Notes under the pieces: model-generated
What the model was told of the DNA's origin: nothing
What the model saw: the letters and a program-made list of their open reading frames with translations, nothing else
Databases searched by the model: none
Made by a program: the position numbers and the translations under genes
DNA from: Apostichopus japonicus
Lineage: Eukaryota; Echinodermata; Holothuroidea; Aspidochirotida; Stichopodidae
Direction: 5' to 3'
Length of the DNA: 64,000 nucleotides
NCBI RefSeq assembly: GCF_037975245.1
Contig: NC_092565.1
Coordinates: forward strand, 13,917,499-13,981,498
In this document: piece by piece, positions 15,001 to 26,900 of the stretch
Numbering within the stretch: position 1 is the stretch's first letter
Layout of the letters: each line of letters starts with the position of its first letter

Positions 15001-15752
15001 GAGCTGATGAGCGAGACTCTCTTTTGCATCGGTGGTTCGAACCCCGGTGACGTGCGTCTTTTACAGCTCGTGCCTACATGGGGAGCTGCAAGTATTAGTT
15101 AATCGGCCTAATATCTCAGTCCATACAGTGGCGCGATGGCTTGGCGCACTGTACGAGCTGATGAGCGAGACTCTCTTTTGCATCGGTGGTTCGAACCCCG
15201 GTGACGTGCGTCTTTTGCCGATCTTTTACAGCTCGTGCCTACATGGGGAGCTGTAAGTATTAGTTAATCGGCCTAATATCTCAGTCCATACAGTGGCGCG
15301 ATGGCTTGGCGCACTGTACGAGCTGATGAGCGAGACTCTCTTTTGCATCGGTGGTTCGAACCCCGGTGACGTGCGTCTTTTACAGCTCGTGCCTACATGG
15401 GGAGCTGCAAGTATTAGTTAATCGGCCTAATATCTCAGTCCATACAGTGGCGCGATGGCTTGGCGCACTGTACGAGCTGATGAGCGAGACTCTCTTTTGC
15501 ATCGGTGGTTCGAACCCCGGTGACGTGCGACTTTTACAGCTCGTGCTTACATGGGGAGCTGTAAGTATTAGTTAATCGGCCTAATATCTCAGTCCATACA
15601 GTGGCGCGATGGCTTGGCGCACTGTACGAGCTGATGAGCGAGACTCTCTTTTGCATCGGTGGTTCGAACCCCAGTGACGTGCGTCTTTTGCCGATCTTTT
15701 ACAGCTCGTGCCTACATGCTCGTGCCTACATGGGGAGCTGTAAGTATTAGTA
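1..15752 (+). repeat. Satellite array with a 2,200-bp higher-order repeat
   Basis: Tandem array of near-identical monomers, cut by the window start. Taking each unit from its CGGCCTAATATC start, spacing is either 154 bp (short) or 165 bp (long). I count 99 full units before 15577, 30 of them long, plus one degenerate last unit. Long and short differ only by an 11-bp segment next to a TCTTTT run. Other markers are a G/T change in CATACAKTGGC and a C/T change in GAGCTGYAAG. In the 3' half the same marker order returns exactly every 2,200 bp (units at 9922, 12122 and 14322), giving a 14-unit higher-order repeat with 4 long and 10 short units. The 5' part is less regular, with spacings of 2,046 and 3,465 bp. 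Copies differ by isolated bases only (for example at 1567 and 13626), so the array is strongly homogenised. Short open frames in it arise from the repeat and look non-coding. Confidence 0.97.
26..113 (+). promoter_or_regulatory. tRNA-like box A/box B pair, first monomer
   Basis: Shown for monomer 1 and repeated in nearly every unit. Positions 85-94 read GGTTCGAACC, a full match to the RNA polymerase III box B consensus. Positions 26-36 read TGGCGCGATGG, close to box A (TGGCNNAGTGG) with two mismatches. The boxes are 59 nt apart start to start, within the range of tRNAs with a long variable arm. A T4 run at 110-113 sits where a terminator would be expected, but another T4 at 73-76 lies between the boxes and could stop transcription early. 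The 5' and 3' flanks do not pair as an acceptor stem, so this is tRNA-derived at most, not a tRNA. Activity is inference. Confidence 0.4.
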
Positions 15753-15780
15753 CGTCTTTTGCCGAACTGTTCTCCCAGTG
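15577..15780 (+). repeat. Degenerate edge monomer of the satellite
   Basis: The last unit is a long-form monomer with several changes. It has CCAGTG in place of CCGGTG near 15671 and a 14-bp tandem duplication of CTCGTGCCTACATG around 15705-15732. After 15752 a partial match to the TCTTTTGCCGA section appears once more and then fades into unique sequence. Loss of homogeneity at the edge is expected where unequal exchange stops reaching. Confidence 0.85.
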
Positions 15781-15810
15781 TCATGCACGGCCATTCACTC
15801 TGGTATTTTG

Positions 15811-15904
15811 TATTTGTATTTGTATATATATTTGTTTCATCACAATTTACAGTGTGACGGGAAGTCTCCTATAAAGCCTGTAAGGCTTAACAAAGTAGGA
15901 GACT
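15811..15904 (+). repeat. Dispersed repeat, copy 1, with nested hairpin
   Basis: About 90 bp, nearly identical to 16146-16246 and sharing ATTTGTTTCATCACAATTTA. It ends in a nested inverted repeat at 15863-15904: outer arms AGTCTCCTA/TAGGAGACT and inner arms AAGCC/GGCTT. This looks like the tail of a mobile element, but no target duplication or coding part is visible. Confidence 0.7.
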
Positions 15905-16145
15905 ACCCTTTTCATATGTATTAGTACCCTACTCCCTAGGGCCTATCTATTAAAATCTGTTTCAAGTTGGAAGCATTGTGAGGCACAAATAAAGCCTTGT
16001 GTCACAAAAAGTTATGTACACAATTGGGTTTTGAATGTGCTGGAAATAAAGTGAAATAAAGTAAATCCCAACGTTATATGTCGATTTTAGTCAAGTTATC
16101 TGCTTGGAGGCCACAAAGACTCCTTACTACAAAAGCTATGTTAAT

Positions 16146-16246
16146 ATTTGTATATTTGTTTTTGTATATTTATTTGTTTCATCACAATTTACAGTGTGAC
16201 GGGAAGTCTCCTATAAAGCCTGCAAGGCTTAACAAAGTAGGAGACT
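16146..16246 (+). repeat. Dispersed repeat, copy 2, with nested hairpin
   Basis: Second copy of the element at 15811-15904, in the same orientation and about 340 bp downstream. It keeps the outer and inner hairpin arms; the inner loop differs by one base (TGCAA for TGTAA). An A-rich stretch follows at about 16251-16275, which would fit a retroposed 3' end. Confidence 0.7.
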
Positions 16247-16324
16247 CCCCAAAAAGAAAAAAAGAAAGAAAAACTTAAGAATAGAAAAAGGGAAAATATA
16301 ACAAAGGGGTCACCTTTTTTTTTT

Positions 16325-17612
16325 ACCATGACCGTGAAGATTTTTTGCTATCCGAGCCGGAAGTTTTCGTCACTTGTAAACAAACCTCTTCACTCAGTGG
16401 TAAACAAATTTCCTACGGTGCTCCTGGGAGGCCTAAAGGGGTCTAAAATTGCCTCAATTGACCCAATTTTTTCACCACATGTACTTCCATTCATGCTCTT
16501 CAACATGCAAGCCACAAAAAAAAACTAGATTATGATTGATAACAGGTCACAAAAGATGTTCTCCTGCTGCTTTTCGGCACTTTTCCTGAAGGAGAACAAT
16601 CGAGCGGATCGATATAGACTCTAGTAGGAGTATGCCACCTTAAGGTGAAAAACAAATAAATAAATCAAATCAAAGGTTAAGTTAAGGTAGCATACGCCCA
16701 TTAAAAGCCCCATTGACTTACACACTAAATCACAAAAGTAATGTCTTCTCTAAGCCTAGATAGAAGTTTTCACTTGCTAAACGCTACCCATCACTGGATA
16801 GCTGACAAGTTGGTCTTTCATGGCACCATCAGTTTTCCGTACCATGACTATGCAGATTTTTTGCTACGAGAGCCGGAACTTTTCGTCACTTGTAAACAAA
16901 CCTCTCCACTCAGCGGTAAACAAATTTCCTACGCTGCTCCTTGGAGGCCTAAAGGGGTCTAAAATTGCCTCAATTGACCCAATTTTTTAACCACATGTGC
17001 TTCCATTCATGTTCTTTAACATCAAAGCACATCCTAATTGATAACATAGCAAAACAAGTTGTTCTCCTGCTCCTAATTGGCACTTTTCCTGAAAGTGAAC
17101 ATTTGCCGCGGATTGATATAGAGGCTAATAGGAGTATGCCACCTGCAGCTGTTCTGCACATTTCTATGGAAGGGAGCATACGCACAGTAAAATCCCTATT
17201 GATTTACACACATAAATCACAAAAGTAATGTGGTCTCTAAGTCTAGATAGAAGTTCTCACTAGCTAAACGCTACCCATCAATGGATAGTTGACAAGTTGG
17301 CCTTTCATGGTACTGTCAATTTTCCGTATCATCACCGAGCAGATTTTTTTGCATCAGAGCCTGAAGTTTTCGTCACTTGTTAACAAACCTCGTCACTCAG
17401 TAGTAAACAATTTTCGTACGCTTCTCATGGGAGGCGAACATGTACATGTACTTCCATGCATTTTCTTTAACATAGGCTACAAGCCAGAAAAAGCTAGATC
17501 CTGATTGATAACAGGTCAAAACAATGTTCTCCTGCTGCTTTTGACACTTTTCCTGAGACAGGAGAACAATCGGGCGGATCATAGACTCTAATAGGAGTAT
17601 GCCACCGGAAGT
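16325..17612 (+). repeat. Approximately 490-bp unit present three times
   Basis: Three diverged direct copies: 16325-16640 (5'-truncated), 16741-17150 and 17229-17612. The last two are spaced about 487 bp apart. Shared landmarks in order are a TCTCTAAGYCTAGATAGAAG head, a CGTCACTTGT section followed by GTAAACAA repeats, a run ending in GGAGGC, a segment near TTCTCCTGCT, and a tail around AGGAGTATGCCACC. Short frames inside have no recognisable protein features and are interrupted differently in each copy. The block lies 1.2 kb upstream of the C6orf163-like start codon, so it may touch that gene's control region. Confidence 0.8.
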
Positions 17613-18837
17613 GTAGGAAGGGACATATAAATTGACGTTGGCAGGACCCAAAGAAATGCTGGAAACGTTTTGAATTCCCTCAACTGACACCCTCCCCACC
17701 ATGGGGACCCACACTAATGAAATCATGCGCGCCCCATTGGGTCCCTCCCTCTGCTTCGTCACTGTTTGGGATGTTACGTACGTATACGCTATTGCGTAAA
17801 GTTAGTCCGCTAACATATTAGCGCTGCGGAATTCAGTTGCTCAAGCATTTTATTTAAATTTAAATCATTCCCGAAACGAGGTGTATTTTTCACTTCCCTT
17901 AACAGTTCGTGAAGCCCATTTTTGATAGCAATTCAGAATTTTTATAGCAAAAGCGTCTGCTTCAATTTCCCCTTATGAATCATAGCGCACACAGCATACG
18001 ACGCTTTTGGCGGATTAATATTACTGGTTACTGTGGTAACTGAAAGATTGGTCTTCCATGATAAAAGAATTCATAAATAACGTAGACATATGACAGAAAA
18101 GTGATCGAGATGTATTTCCTTTTATTTGAGGTTATTCACCAAATGATATTTCATTCCTTGTGTAAGTGATGTGATAAATTGCTTGAAAGTTACGCATCTT
18201 AATTAAAGCGACCTTTTTTATTCTCGTAATAACATTGTTTGCATAGCAGTGTAGCGTTCAAACAATGTAGTACACCGAGGGTTCATGTTTTACTTGTGTT
18301 GTAATTGTGCAGTTGCTGAAAATTGTTGGCTTGAGTTAGGAAGTTACGATGGGATAATCTGTGCTAACGTGTCATCGTTATCTCGCACAGTATTGTAATT
18401 GCCTTGATATTGACACTGAATCAGGATCTGACTTACTAGCTAGCCTATACAAACTTAAGTATATTGTTGTAGGCCTGAGAAGTTTAAACTCATTGTTCAT
18501 AAACTGAATATTTAAGTTTCGCAATTATTTCTTTCACCGTGATCCTAAATGAGGCTACTGTAGCATATCTATAGCCTAACCATACTGGATTGGCTAGCAC
18601 ACTGCACAGGTGCTTCTTTCTCTTACTCTTAGCGTGGTCGGACCAACCTTGCAGAAACTAAGGCCAATTGGCCTAAACTGAACTAATTCATTGGTGTAGT
18701 TCGACGACTAAGTACTATCATCGTCCGTGGCAAAAGCATTTAGTCTAGCTATAACATTAAGCTCAGTTTTAGGCTAACATTAACAGCAAACTTGTTATTG
18801 AACTGTGCTCATCGATCAGGCTTGGACCAATTTCAAG
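17613..18837. other. Upstream region of the C6orf163-like gene
   Basis: AT-rich sequence with no coding exon that I can support. It must contain the promoter and 5' UTR of the gene starting at 18838. I see no clear TATA box or CpG island. Confidence 0.5.
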
Positions 18838-21800
18838 ATGGATGGCCCTTTAAGAGACAATAAAGCCTTGGCCCGAAAATATAGAGGGGTTCCTAAAAGA
18901 TATGAAGATACAAAACCTGTGCAGACTCAAGCATTCACCCATTCAAGTATACTAGGTAAATTTTGAATCTATATTTATATTTCTATATTTAAGTTGAATA
19001 CCTTTATTTAAGTTTGCAATCTATATGCTATAGCCTACTACTAGCTATCAGGGATCATAATTATGTCTCCCTTGTACAGGCGCGTAGCCAGGAATTTGCC
19101 AAGGGAGGGGCGAAACTGTATATTCCGCATTGCAAACTATCTAAACGTAGCGCCACCATGAGTTGGCGCGAAGCGTACAAGAAAATTTTGGCTGAAAATA
19201 CCTCCCAGATCGCTGGAAATGGCACTTCCCAGGCCTTGTAAGTTGCATCTTAGCATTTTCTCTTTTGAAAATACTAGCGATATCATAAAAACATTAAAAA
19301 AAAAATTGAAAATATGCCCAAGGGGGGGGCGGCTGCCCCCTTCGCCCCCCCCCCTTGGCTACGCGCCTGCCCTTGTACCCAGCCGACATATTCCGCTAGA
19401 AGCTTGTTTCTAACGTGTTGGGTGCTTCGTTTGTGTGTATAATCTTTACACAGCCATTGCATTGAATGGCTAGGCTTCTGTTATATTGAATGTGGTTGCA
19501 CATCTTGCAAATGGTTGTGTGTAGATAGATTTTGCTCCATTTATTTTTTACATGTGTCAAATAGAACTTGTTTATTGGGTATTGGACCTTGGAGTTTTGA
19601 TTTAAAAATCCTGAAGTATATTCCAAACATCTCGCAAAGTGCTACAACTTACAAGTCAATTGACTACAATATGGTTACATTTGTGAAAAATAATTCCTAA
19701 AGTCATCGCAGATTACTGTTCTTTTAACTGTTTTAATTTATCTGTTAGCATTGTGGCTCTGTAATGTGAAGATAAAAATTGTTTGCAAAAGGTGGTTTCA
19801 GTAATTTTACTATCAAATACGTCAACTAGCCAGCAATGTCTATCTTTGCAGGTAGAAATGTATTTACAGTATGCAAAATTATGAGGTACACAGGGTTATC
19901 ATATACCACCATACCATGACATGGTCACATAGCGGGATAGCCTTGACATTTCTCTCAATAGTGTGTAGTGTGCATATTTGCAAGTTCATTTGTAAGTATT
20001 CATGGATATCCTTTCAAATATGCTCATACCCCTGAAGTTTCAAATCAAACCAAAACCATGGTTTGAAACTAATGAAACTCTTGAACCAGTTGTATGTCCT
20101 TCTCCTTTACAAGGAGATTAAACTTTTCTCGGTCTCTGGTTTGTCATGAACATACAGTGAATGTATATGTCAGAGGAAAACAAAGCCAATCCTGTTAACA
20201 TTTTTCCATTCATATTTCTACTAATAAATAAAGTAAAATTTCCATTAAATTTCGGTAGCCAGCCAATTGCAGACTTATTTTCAGAAAAGTACAGTACCAC
20301 TGAAACCAATGTCCACTTCTTAATGTTTTCTTATTGTAGGGACTGTTCTTATATTGTAAAATATATATACTGTACATTGCTATTATTTGTTGGTATCCAC
20401 CAACATTGGTAAATCATTCCATTGTTATTTAGCATAGACCAGCTTTGAGGACCCCTTACCAATTTGGAGTTTTTTCCTTAATGACTTGATGTTTTTAAAA
20501 AAAAGCAATGTTGAGATGATGTGATACTAGCAAATGCAACCACAAAATGGGACAGCCTGATTGCATTCTTTCCTGTGAGATTCACAGTACCTTTGCCTTC
20601 TGTTCAATGAGTGCTCATGTTTTTCATTTTCATTAGAAATTGGCCAGAATATCCATGTGAAATGGGAGAACAAAACAGATGAGGAAAGAAGCATTGCGAT
20701 TGAAGCTGCTGAAGAGGCTGTGTGGAAACAAGCTACTCATGTGAAAGAAATCGCTCTAGAGAAATGTCGTAAACTGGCAGAGGAAGAGTTGGATAAAAGG
20801 ATGAAGGAGAAGGACTTGGAATGTGAAAAGGCCCTCAAGGTATTTTAATGTAAAGGTTGTTTGGTAATAATGCGGTACATTGGTAAATTGGTACATTTTC
20901 GTGTATCCTGCTTACTGATGCATGATGGTTTAGTGTATTGGCAAAACCCGACTGTCAACGGGATGAAATAACTTATAAATTCATCTCTACCGTGGTAAGA
21001 GCATCTTCATGCTGCTTTTCTTAATATTTCTCCCTATTCAGTAGAACACAGCTAATGTCTTGAATGAGTCGTAGAAGTTATGGTTTAAAACTTATGTATT
21101 TTTATTCTCTTTAAGGAGCAAACCATCAAGATTGAAACGGACATGAAGCAGATCGCTTTGCAGCAAGTGAGGCAGGAACGTGAACGTGCCCAGGGAGTAT
21201 TGGAACAAACAAAAGCTGAGTTGATAGAGGAGAAGAACAGTGAAAGGGAGGAAGCTGTTGCTGTAGCTAGGAAAGAAGAAATACAAAAAGCATTGGAAGA
21301 AACAGAGAGAGTTGCTGGGTAAGGCAAACTCTAGGGGGTGGTGTCTGAACAAATTGAGCGCAGTTGACGTTCGTGCATTCCTATTCGTTTTATGGATGTT
21401 TTCTTTTACACACCAATTTTCTATGTGTGCAGTAAAGTCCTGGATCTGCCACTGCTTTGGTTATAATTAGAAACATCTGACAAAGACACCTCTTGATGTG
21501 ATTGGTGTCTGTACATTCCTCTGGGGTACAGTGCAATAATTTGTAATTGGTATATTATTGGGACTGAAATATCAGTTACAGAGCCTCCCTTTTTTTAATG
21601 AGCCCCAACTGCAAGTAATATGATAAATAAAAACTGGGCTTTATATTGAAAAGCTTTGGATATATCACAATAATTGCTTATTGGAGCTCAGACTCTGGCA
21701 TAGTGATTCTGGGGATGTAATGATATTGCAGTGTATATCTATACAATTAAGTTTTGGTTTCTGAGTTTTGTTTCACAAAAACTGGCATAAACATTGTGAC

Positions 21801-22759
21801 AAATTTTGTACCAAATATTGCCCCATACAGCACATGAAATTTGACAAACCTTGCTAGGAGTATTTTTGTTTTAAAAGCAATCTCACTGTTCAGCAGATAT
21901 TTTTATAACCCAAAGAAATAAAAAAGTAGAAAGTAGAGGATGCTCTCCAATTTCATTTGCCGGGGAATGCACAGTGTCTTGTTCCGGCAGGACTGCTGTG
22001 TATATTTATTGGCTCCATTGGAAGTTTGTTGCAATATTTTACTTGGACAGGAAAAGCGATATTCTACTACAGGTCTATCAATATGTTAAATCTCTTCTCC
22101 TCTCATTGCTATCTTACCTGAGAATCTGACTGGATTTATGAAACTTCAGAAAGTCTGGATTTTCGGGTTGTTCCGACCAACATATCCACTGCAAAGCTTT
22201 TTCAATTATGATCTGGCCATTTCAGTAGCGATTTTTATAAGTATACAGTGTATGCTAGGTTAAGCTTTTCAACTTTATATCCAGGTCAGTTTTCACGTAC
22301 AGTAGTGACTCTGGAAATAATTTATTCCCCCAAAGGAGAAACTGATATGTGGTTCTCAACGCAGTATTTATTTGTGTATCCCGCAGGTTAACGTCGGCTA
22401 AATCAGCCGAGACAGCGAAGGAAGCTGAAGCAGACAAAGCCACAGCCCTGAAAGAATTGACTGCCGAACTAGACCGAGTGAAAGTGGACGCAATATTGAA
22501 TACACAGATGGAAGAAAGACGTGCAGCAGCCGTGGAGCTTGGCAAGATTCAACAGAATCACAAACAAGAAATAGCTAAGTTAAAGGAAGAGATTAAAGCA
22601 GGGGAGGCTAGACACCAAGATGCTTTGGATGAAATTGAACGGGAGAAACAGGAAAAAGAAGGCTGGATTGAAAAATACAATAAACTCAAGACATCCTATC
22701 AATTATTTATTAATGAAACAGTTGGCTTTAAAAAGGGGCAAGCAGAGTTTCTGCTATAA
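18838..22759 (+). CDS. Coiled-coil protein, C6orf163-like, four exons
   Basis: Coding exons are 18838-18955, 20637-20839, 21116-21318 and 22387-22759 (stop TAA). Phases join cleanly and give 298 residues. All introns are GT-AG. The start ATG lies in AAGATGG, a good context. From memory, human C6orf163 (329 residues) shares the N-terminal pattern KPxxTxxxTHxxIL with this protein's KPVQTQAFTHSSIL. It also shares a following EExVWxQA-type section and a C-terminal pattern near LKTSYQLFIN before a short end. Between about residues 45 and 280 the protein is rich in Glu, Lys and Ala with few helix breakers, as in a long coiled coil. No enzymatic motif, signal peptide or TM segment is seen. The human protein has no established function that I know of. 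Intron 1 carries a MITE. It could instead be another coiled-coil family; homology confidence is moderate, exon structure high. Confidence 0.8.
19069..19377. mobile_element. Non-autonomous hAT element (MITE) with 8-bp target duplication
   Basis: A 293-bp element at 19077-19369 in intron 1 of the C6orf163-like gene. Terminal inverted repeats are CAGGCGCGTAGCCA at the left and its complement at the right. It is flanked by perfect 8-bp duplications CCCTTGTA at 19069-19076 and 19370-19377. CAG-starting ends with 8-bp duplications define the hAT superfamily. There is no transposase. The right interior has G and C runs. The intact duplication suggests a fairly recent insertion. Confidence 0.9.
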
Positions 22760-23933
22760 ATTTTTTGTGGTTCACTTCTCAAAGGATGAGTTCTTGTTGC
22801 TTCTTGTTGCTGCTGAAAGTTTCATATATATTTCTGAAATCAGAACACAGTGATAGCAAATGATGGAAAGTACTAATTTAATGTAGTATTCTTATTTATT
22901 AACAAACATTACTTAAAGACTTCAAATACAAGAGAGAAATGAATAATGTTCCTCGAGTACAGTATCGACACCCACCCCCTGTCCCCCCCCTCCCTCCACC
23001 CCTCCTCACAACTTAACAAATGAAGAAATACTTGTTTACCTAATGATAACTTTTATAAATCTTTTGCAATCATCCCAAATGGTCTACTGCAGTCTTAAAA
23101 AAACAATTGGATTTGAAATGTTATGCTCCTCAGTACTTGGTATTTCTTGGGAGTAACTTTGAATATTAGATCTCAAGATCTGCTTTGCAGTGCATCATCC
23201 AAGTACATAATACTTGGCCAGACTCCAAAAAATTTTGAAACCTAGTTTCTTGGAGAAACAGAATGTAAAACAATTGAAATTATTTGAGAGGAGCATTAAG
23301 CCTCCCTTTTCTACACACCAAGGTCTAAAGGTCGATACTTACAATTTTTAGTGACATTGTTTGTACTTGGCATTTATACTTTTGCAGGCTGCTTGCAACA
23401 GCACAACCAGTGTTCAGATTGCTGTTATAACAACACTTGAATAGTTTGCTTTTTATGTTTGGTTTACTGTGGAAGTATCCTTGATATACTTCCAGGTTAA
23501 CTTTGCATAGAATCTCAGTATGTTCTGTGTCTTAGGACTGAAATATATTTATCCTTCTACGATAGCAAGACAGGTCATCTAGAACAAGGACATGATTGAT
23601 AAACCATTGTAGTCCGGTGCTTCCCAGTGAAAACAGAACACACACATCCAGGTCTTGTTTTCTTGGTTTGTCAACTTTAACTTGTTCACTTCTTAAGAAT
23701 GGAATGATAGATATGAAACAGAAGACACATTGGCTTGAAAAGTCTTGTCAATTTGAGTCGTCGTCCATGTACGGCTACTGATCAGTTCCATGATAATGAG
23801 GAAACAGTTTATTCCATCGCTAACCAGCAACCAGCAACTTTTATGTCCGATCAAAGGCTGTTGATGATCAGTTCACTTTACCCATGTGCAGCTAATGACA
23901 ATCTCCATGGGAACGAGTTGCGAGATAGATCCA
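22760..23933. other. Convergent intergenic/3' UTR region
   Basis: Lies between the stop codons of the C6orf163-like gene (+) and EXOSC1 (-), so both 3' UTRs must lie here or overlap. On the minus strand AATAAA occurs at 22895-22900, about 1.0 kb past the EXOSC1 stop, a possible poly(A) signal. No plus-strand AATAAA was found close to the other stop. A C-rich tract lies at about 22970-23010. Confidence 0.5.
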
Positions 23934-26900
23934 TCACGTTGTTTGTATGTAGTCTGGTTGAACCTTTGCCACTTTTCGTAATTCTTTGACGTGAGTCTTT
24001 GGACAAATCATCTCGCACCAACTGATAGGGACAAGATTTACTCCTGCAAGAGATGAGAGGCTGACATTAATTTCCAAAGTTCTAGTTAGGTAGTGAACTT
24101 CACCGACACACTATAAGAATATGGTCAATACTAAGATTTCATGGAAAGGAACATTGTGATGTCATCACATCTTTTATCATTTCTAATTTCCAATGGGGAG
24201 AATCCAATGATTTAACTTGCACATTATTCCCAGGCTAAAATTATAGAATTTCAAATGCTTGTACTGCACTACTGCATGTTGTTATCAACCTATAAATTTT
24301 AACTGTCTCTAATTGTTTTGTCACCTTTTGTGAGGAGTAGCAATTGCTTTGAAGGTGAAAACAACTATCAACATTCCACTTAATTTGTATGTTAGGATAG
24401 AAGTTCAAGTTGGATTTCTGTTAGTTTGCCACAGTCAGATTATAAATAAAACATTTGACAATAATTGAAGCTGAGTTTAGCTTTATGGAGTTTTCAACCA
24501 GGTAGAAACAGAGAACTGAGTACAACAGTTAGGAACATTCTCCCCCGTTAATTTCAACCCTAATGTTATACATCTTTATGGTCAAAAAATCATAAGGATT
24601 GTTTTATGCAAACAGTTGTTGATGACTTCACACAGTAAACCTGAACTGAGAAAACTTCTGATATTTGTGCAAATATTACCTTGGCAATCCAGACCCAGAC
24701 ATATCATATTTCAACTTTAAGTGTTTAACATATGCTAGCCTTATAAATAGTTTACCCAATAAATAATGCTATGCCTCTGTGTATCCATATTTGCTAGTGT
24801 GTTCTCTACATGTATATATACCTTTTGTCCTTTAACACATTACAAACATGTTATCAGAGGTCATGAGGTCTTATGCTTGAGTATTGGTCTGTGTTTTGAT
24901 TTAACAGTTCAACCACTTTAATGAGTCTAAGGTGTTGACAGGTTCATTTCTCAAAATGAAACACAGTATAAAATTACAACCTGGACTGTCAGCTCAGTTT
25001 CTTCTTCATTACTCTACAACATAAAAAAATTAATTTATGTGCCTAAAGTCATCATCGAAAGCTTTTGGAATTTTAGAAAGATGTAAAATACTTCATTTTC
25101 ATAACTTATGACCCATGTTGTTTTATATATATTTATGCAGTCAAATAAATGGCTTTTGGAAACAAAGTAAATTGCGTCAATCTGTGTGGTATTTTGTGTC
25201 CAAACCCTTCCGTCACCTCAATCCTTCATTAGAATAGTTAATGTGTACAACTTACCTGCCTCACTTTGGGCAAGCACAACTCCTAGTTCATTCTCTGCAG
25301 TTGTCAAAAGGTAAGAGCGGGCATCGCCAAGAGAAAGCTTCACAGTTATGTCAAGGCTACAATAAGACTGACTGGAGAGAATGCAAAACCTATTATCAAC
25401 TTTTCAATAGCTACCTATTTCTGAAAAAAAAACTCGCCACCCACTTTCCAAGTTTCTTGTAAATATGACCGTTAAAACACAAATTTTCTGCGCGCTGCAA
25501 GGTTTTCAAAAGTGTTGTCCAAAGAACCCTATAATTTCAGAGAATTATTTTTATTGAACCATAAATTAACTGGAACAAATAACTTATTTAAAGGACAAAA
25601 GAATAAAACTGGAAAGTTTGTATATGATGCTAATGATGGGATATTTCAGCATAACAAATGGACCATGTGCAGGTCAAAGTATCCGATACAAAAAAATAAT
25701 ATTTTCATTATTGTCATGGGAGCCAGTATACCCTTAATTATTGCAGCCTACAGATTGGAGACAAAATTTCACAGGCTTGACATATCAATCTTGTGCCAAC
25801 TTTGGCTGAAAGATGAATGCCATACTGTGCTTTGCTGATTGCTATTGGTAACAATCAGTACTTCAGTTTAAGTTCAGTACAGCATAACTGACACCTTGTA
25901 AACAACACAGAGGTCTACTATATTAAAAAGGCACACAGTTAACCACTAAGATTGTGAGAAAAAAAAGAGTTTGCTAAATTTTTGTACAGGTAAAAGGTCA
26001 CTGGTAATCAGAAATGTCAAAAAAAAATGGGAAAGCTTTTATAATGATAACCCTAACAGTATTCCACTAAGTAGTAAAAAAGAGATATTCATTGGTTTTG
26101 AAAATTGGAATCACTTTGATCAAGGTATCTTCTTCACCCTTTCCGTTCTTTAAAGACCTTTCAAGAGCACTTTTTTCAGGATTTTATGAACTTTCAAACC
26201 TGACAATCAGTATTACTTAAAGTAGCATTCAGTTTCTATCAACTTCACACAACAAGAAATTATTGACATCCTACAACTTAAAAAATCTTCAAAGAATTTT
26301 TGAAAGTTAACCAAATCCAAGTGGTATAATGGAGTATTTTCCAATTTTGTTAACTTGTGTCAAAGGATATATTTTTCAGGTAGCTTTTATATTCCTAAGC
26401 TATTGAAAATGGTACCCTAAGACTGCATCAATGGAAAATGTGACATCAAATGTTTTTGTTAAAGGATACAACTCTTGCAAGTACAATGTCTCCAGGTCGA
26501 AATGACTTATAAACTTCCACTTTGTCTTTTTCTGTTGCTCTGATGTCCTCTCTTCGTATCATCCCACGGAATGTTTCTCTCAAAGACTTTCCCTCAACGC
26601 CCAGTATAGCACAAGAACAAAACTTGGTGTTGACTGCAAGAATCTGAAAAGAATTACTTCTTTTCCTTATTTTACTTTTTTTTAAAGGTACAGAAAATGA
26701 CTTTGAAGATTATTAATGAAAGTGATTTTAGACAAGAGAGGTCAATATTGCATAAACACAAGCCTGTGCCATTTACAAAATACTTCTTTTTAATGCATTT
26801 CTTCATGCAATTTTCTATTCTTTTGTTATGAAGGAAAAGGTTAAACCTGAGGTGATTGATCCACCCACTAACAGCTGTGAAATATGACTGTTTGCTAAAG

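Noticed and set aside
25-15575. Many 74-129-codon frames in the satellite, all with the same peptide
   Set aside because: They result from the repeat itself. Monomer lengths of 154 bp shift frame each unit, starts fall at arbitrary points, and the same sequence contains tRNA-like and hairpin motifs. No sign of coding constraint.
1-15752. CRISPR array
   Set aside because: Repeats are contiguous 154/165-bp monomers with no unique spacers, in a eukaryotic sequence.
17397-17762. Minus-strand 121-codon frame
   Set aside because: Overlaps the third copy of the ~490-bp repeat; the other copies do not keep the frame, and no domain is seen.
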